NCBI GenBank assembly: GCA_036567785.1
Contig: DATCTV010000021.1
Coordinates: 1-64,000 of the forward strand
Length of the DNA stretch: 64,000 nt
Origin: Desulfomonilia bacterium
GTDB taxonomy: Bacteria; Desulfobacterota; Desulfomonilia; UBA1062
Reading direction: 5' to 3'
The first letter of the stretch is position 1. The number at the start of each line of letters is the position of its first letter. The position numbers and the translations under genes were made by a program. Below, one piece after another: positions 61,470 to 64,000 of this stretch. Below the pieces are notes generated by a model that saw only the letters and a list, made by a program, of their open reading frames with translations, had not been told where the DNA came from and made no database searches.

Positions 61470-63119
61470 CTACGATAAAATAGCGCCCTTTGAGGCCGAA
61501 CCCACATATTTTACATATCTGCGGATGTATCCCTCGGGCAGTTCCCGTCTGACGGGTTTCCACGCGGCCTTCCTGTTTTTCAGCTCTTCATCTGAGACAT
61601 GCAGTTCGAGCTTCCGGCCGGGGATGTCTATGGTTATCTCATCGCCGTCCTTCACAAGCGCAATCGGTCCCCCTTCATATGCCTCAGGCGACACATGGCC
61701 TATGCACGGTCCTTCGGTTCCGCCCGAAAAGCGGCCGTCCGTTATGATGGCCGCTTTCTTGATGCCGAGAGCCGAGAGTCCCATGGTCACGGCAAGCGTT
61801 TCCGGCATGCCGGGTCCGCCTTTCGGTCCCTCGTTCCTGATTACGAGGATCTCGTTCTCGCGGACATTATTTTCGCGCAGAGCCAGAAGGGCGTCATGCT
61901 CGGATTCGAACACCCGCGCAGGCGCGGTGAACTTCATCATGTCCTTTGCAACGGCCGACTGTTTGATGACCGAACCTTCTGGTGAAAGGTTGCCGTAAAG
62001 AACCGCGGTGCCACCCTCGGGATAGAACGGGTTTGTTTTATCAGGTATTACATCGGAATCCTTGACTTCAAAGAAAGGCATCAGATCGCCCCACGTCAGT
62101 CCGGAAACAGTCTTTGCGTCCTTATGGATGTTATCGGCCAGAACCTTGATGACGGCGGGCACGCCGCCTGCCATGAAGAAGTCTATCATCCCGTCGGGGC
62201 CGTTGGGCATTATTTTACACAGCGTTGGAATTTTTACATTGAAGTCGTTAAACTTGCTTATGGGGAAGTTAATACCGAGGTCATATGCTATGGCCGGAAT
62301 GTGAAGGGCGGCATTCGTGGAGCCGCCTATGGCGAGATTTACCATGAGCGCGTTTTCGAGCGCCTTCATATCCACGATCTTTCTTATCGTAAGCCCTTCT
62401 TCTACCATCGAAACGATCCGTTTGCCGGTATTTCTGGCAAAGAGCAGCTTCTTCGAATGGAAGCCGGGAACGCTGGATGAACCGGGGAGGGTTAGGCCCA
62501 AGGCTTCGGCGATGCTCTGCATCGTGTTGGCCGTCCCCATGACCTCGCACGACCCGCATGTGGCCACGGTAATAGTTTCCGCTTTGCAGAACGGGTCATC
62601 AAAATCCAGGTTGGATATGCTTTTCCTTTTTTTCTGTTCGGGATTGAACCTTATCTTCCAGGAACTCGGTCCTCCGGTCAAGACTATGGTGGGCAAATCA
62701 AGCCGGGACGCCGCCATGACCATGCCCGGGATGATTTTGTCGCAGCTCGCAATCAGAACCAGGGCATCATACTGCATGCTGCGGCAGTGGGTTTCGACAA
62801 TATCGGCAATCAGATCACGCTGGGCCAGGATGAAGCGCATCCCGCTGTTTCCCTCGGTCAGAACGTCGCAGGGTGCAGGTACATTGAATTCCATGGGTAT
62901 GCCGCCGCCGGCATAAACCCCTTCCTTTACCTTCTCCGCAAGATTTCTAAGGTGCATGTGTCCGGGGTTTATATCAGTCTGGGAATTTGCAATGCCTATG
63001 AGGGGTTTCTGTTTAAGGTCCTCCATTTCAAAACCCAGCCCTTCTATGCAGCCCAGACGCACAACGGAGATGGGGAAATCCTTTGTATCGAAAATAGGCT
63101 GACTCTTGGGTTTTTTCAT
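61470..63119 (-). CDS. IlvD/Edd-family sugar-acid dehydratase
   Basis: This 549-aa Fe-S dehydratase has the cluster Cys residues in VPAPCDVLTEGNSGM, IASCDKIIPGM and TCGSCEVMGTANTM. The PAPCD form replaces the usual CDG of dihydroxy-acid dehydratase, and the neighbours are a sugar kinase and a DHDPS-family aldolase. A role on a pentonate, hexonate or related aldonate, giving a 2-keto-3-deoxy acid, is therefore more likely than branched-chain amino-acid synthesis. AGGAGG precedes the ATG. The promoter box at 63140-63168 reads into it. Confidence 0.88.
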   Translation of the reverse strand: MKKPKSQPIFDTKDFPISVVRLGCIEGLGFEMEDLKQKPLIGIANSQTDINPGHMHLRNLAEKVKEGVYAGGGIPMEFNVPAPCDVLTEGNSGMRFILAQRDLIADIVETHCRSMQYDALVLIASCDKIIPGMVMAASRLDLPTIVLTGGPSSWKIRFNPEQKKRKSISNLDFDDPFCKAETITVATCGSCEVMGTANTMQSIAEALGLTLPGSSSVPGFHSKKLLFARNTGKRIVSMVEEGLTIRKIVDMKALENALMVNLAIGGSTNAALHIPAIAYDLGINFPISKFNDFNVKIPTLCKIMPNGPDGMIDFFMAGGVPAVIKVLADNIHKDAKTVSGLTWGDLMPFFEVKDSDVIPDKTNPFYPEGGTAVLYGNLSPEGSVIKQSAVAKDMMKFTAPARVFESEHDALLALRENNVRENEILVIRNEGPKGGPGMPETLAVTMGLSALGIKKAAIITDGRFSGGTEGPCIGHVSPEAYEGGPIALVKDGDEITIDIPGRKLELHVSDEELKNRKAAWKPVRRELPEGYIRRYVKYVGSASKGAILS

Positions 63120-63139
63120 TTTGATACCTCCTGAAATAA

Positions 63140-63168
63140 ATTTTGTTTTTTTGATATAATCCAGTCAA
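63140..63168 (-). promoter_or_regulatory. Promoter of the dehydratase-kinase operon
   Basis: On the minus strand TTGACT (63163-63168) and CAAAAT (63140-63145) are spaced 17 bp. Transcription would start close to 63133, immediately ahead of the AGGAGG site of the dehydratase gene. Confidence 0.6.
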
Positions 63169-63280
63169 ATCTCTGGCCTGTGCCGTCTTAAAAACCGCCG
63201 TGGCCGGGACATCTATGCCTTTTAATTTTTAGATGAAAAACCCGGTCAAGGATTCCTTCAGAGGAACCAACTGCCCGGAG

Positions 63281-63327
63281 ATATGACCCGACATCAGATA
63301 AGAAAGATATATGATTTTGGGTCATAT
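63281..63327. repeat. Inverted repeat, possible operator
   Basis: ATATGACCC (63281-63289) and GGGTCATAT (63319-63327) are perfect 9-bp inverted copies 29 bases apart. Spacing of about three helical turns would suit a dimeric or looped regulator such as a GntR or LacI protein. Confidence 0.45.
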
Positions 63328-63545
63328 GTATGCAAGCGTAAATTTGTCAGCAGCTTAATATTGCATGAGAAAACACTCACCATAAGCGTGAAGAACGCTG
63401 GCGGATGCGACCGGATTCGACTTGTGTTATATTACCCGGGACATTTGATAATTTCAACTGATTGAACAGCAGCCAGCAACCGGGAGATTCGGATGCATCA
63501 AGAAAGGCATCACAACAGATTTTCTATCGAGATAAGGAGGTAGCC

Positions 63546-64000
63546 ATGGTGTTTGAAGGGGTTTTTCCTGTTGTGCCGACTCCTCTTTTTGAGGATGAAC
63601 AGGTTGATCATAAAGGCCTGAAGCATCTGATCGAATACTATATTGCCGCCGGCTGTCACGGAGTGGTTGTCATGGGCAGCGGAGGAGAGTTTCCATATCT
63701 CAAACTCGAGGAGCGGCGAGACATTATCGCATCCGCAGCCGAGGCGAATGCCGGACGCGTGCCGCTTGTATCCGGATGCGGTTTCTACAGCCTGAAGGAA
63801 ACCCTTGCCTTCTTCACCGCCTGCAAGGGGCTGCCGCTCGACGGACTTCTGGTGGCGCTGCCGACATATTTTCCGCTCAAGTTCGATGATGTATATGCAT
63901 ATTATAAAGAGATCGCCGGACGTGCGCCCTGCCCAATACTCTATTATCACTTCCCGCAGATGACCGGCCTTTTTTTCGCCCCGGAACAGCTCGGGCGGAT
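63546..64000 (+). CDS. DHDPS/NAL-family aldolase (5' part)
   Basis: The first 151 codons are in the window and the frame is open at the edge. It opens FEGVFPVVPTPLFED, and VMGSGGEF occupies the GxxGE substrate-carboxylate loop. ILYYHFPQ carries the catalytic Tyr region. The Schiff-base Lys should lie just past the edge. The family cleaves or forms 2-keto acids, including 2-keto-3-deoxy sugar acids. Beside an IlvD/Edd dehydratase it probably cleaves the dehydratase product. AAGGAGG lies 7 bases before the ATG. Confidence 0.9.
   Translation, partial: MVFEGVFPVVPTPLFEDEQVDHKGLKHLIEYYIAAGCHGVVVMGSGGEFPYLKLEERRDIIASAAEANAGRVPLVSGCGFYSLKETLAFFTACKGLPLDGLLVALPTYFPLKFDDVYAYYKEIAGRAPCPILYYHFPQMTGLFFAPEQLGR

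Larger units (their letters stand above)
63120..63545. other. Divergent control region of the sugar-acid locus
   Basis: This stretch of about 425 bases separates the dehydratase and the aldolase. It contains a good minus-strand promoter (63140-63168) and the inverted repeat ATATGACCC (63281-63289) with GGGTCATAT (63319-63327). A 60-aa frame at 63283-63465 has no ribosome binding site and is not called. No regulator gene is in view. Confidence 0.55.

Noticed and set aside
61470-63119. Reading the dehydratase as IlvD of valine/isoleucine synthesis
   Set aside because: The Cys motif context and the sugar kinase/aldolase neighbours favour a sugar-acid enzyme; not excluded.
63283-63465. 60-aa frame in the divergent sugar-acid region
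   Set aside because: No ribosome binding site, and it overlaps the inverted repeat; likely chance.
1-64000. CRISPR array or phage structural module
   Set aside because: No regularly spaced repeats and no capsid, tail, portal or terminase genes were seen; the only phage-like remnants are in the tRNA-Glu element.

Overview
This window looks like chromosome from a Gram-negative, probably anaerobic member of the Desulfobacterota (old Deltaproteobacteria). It has an outer-membrane porin, a TolC protein and a PilQ secretin. It also has the block ftsH-folP-acpS-nnr-tsaE-lysC-cimA, split glycine decarboxylase genes (gcvPA/gcvPB), a citramalate route to isoleucine, a long-form acyl-CoA dehydrogenase and a relic integrase of a type common in that group. 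This placement is inferred from gene content and order; no ribosomal RNA gene is present. Coding density is high, and neighbouring genes often overlap by 4 bp.

Layout. 1-6.1 kb: a porin-like barrel, an ArnT-like membrane glycosyltransferase, a MoxR-type ATPase with a CoxE-like VWA partner, and tRNA-Arg(CCG). 6.1-12.9 kb: a self-contained export operon on the minus strand, running TetR regulator, TolC, HlyD-type adaptor, two ABC ATPases and two ABC-2 permeases. Its promoter carries a palindrome that fits a repressor operator. 13-16.2 kb: a HemW-like radical SAM protein, a rhomboid protease and an alpha/beta hydrolase. 16.3-21.3 kb: an FtsB-like protein and pilMNOPQ, closed by a strong terminator. 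21.3-30.6 kb: a TPR membrane protein, ftsH, and cofactor and amino-acid genes.

30.9-32.7 kb holds the clearest mobile-DNA story. A tRNA-Lys/tRNA-Glu pair is followed by a 1,554-bp insertion bounded by two perfect 48-bp copies of the 3' part of tRNA-Glu. The insert keeps an intact-looking HigB/HigA-type toxin-antitoxin pair and a decayed tyrosine integrase. The tRNA's presumed original terminator lies beyond the far repeat.

32.7-41.5 kb: an acyltransferase, a beta-CASP metallo-hydrolase, a secreted CocE-type hydrolase, two secreted chagasin-like (I42) inhibitors around a NUDIX hydrolase, a small conserved protein, the RNase P RNA gene with its promoter, and an unrecognised 353-aa protein. 41.5-47.5 kb: folD-gcvT-gcvH-gcvPA-gcvPB, then an ECF sigma factor with a soluble zinc-finger anti-sigma candidate. 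47.5-54.1 kb: a COG3910-like ATPase, acyl-CoA dehydrogenase, panB, a secreted GH31 glycosidase related to YihQ but apparently lacking the sulfonate-binding Arg, and a hexapeptide acetyltransferase. 54.2-59.8 kb: a secreted beta-helix-like protein with a truncated CFI-type tail, an exported EEP-fold phosphodiesterase, and a C45-type lipoprotein behind a good sigma-54 promoter match. 59.8-64 kb: a sugar-acid locus (FGGY kinase, IlvD/Edd dehydratase, divergent DHDPS-family aldolase) that runs off the right edge.

The best-supported unusual object is the tRNA-Glu element. I did not find a clear new multi-gene defence or biosynthetic system. The less explained loci are the I42/NUDIX cluster, the MoxR/VWA pair, the 353-aa unknown and the 54-60 kb secreted-protein region.
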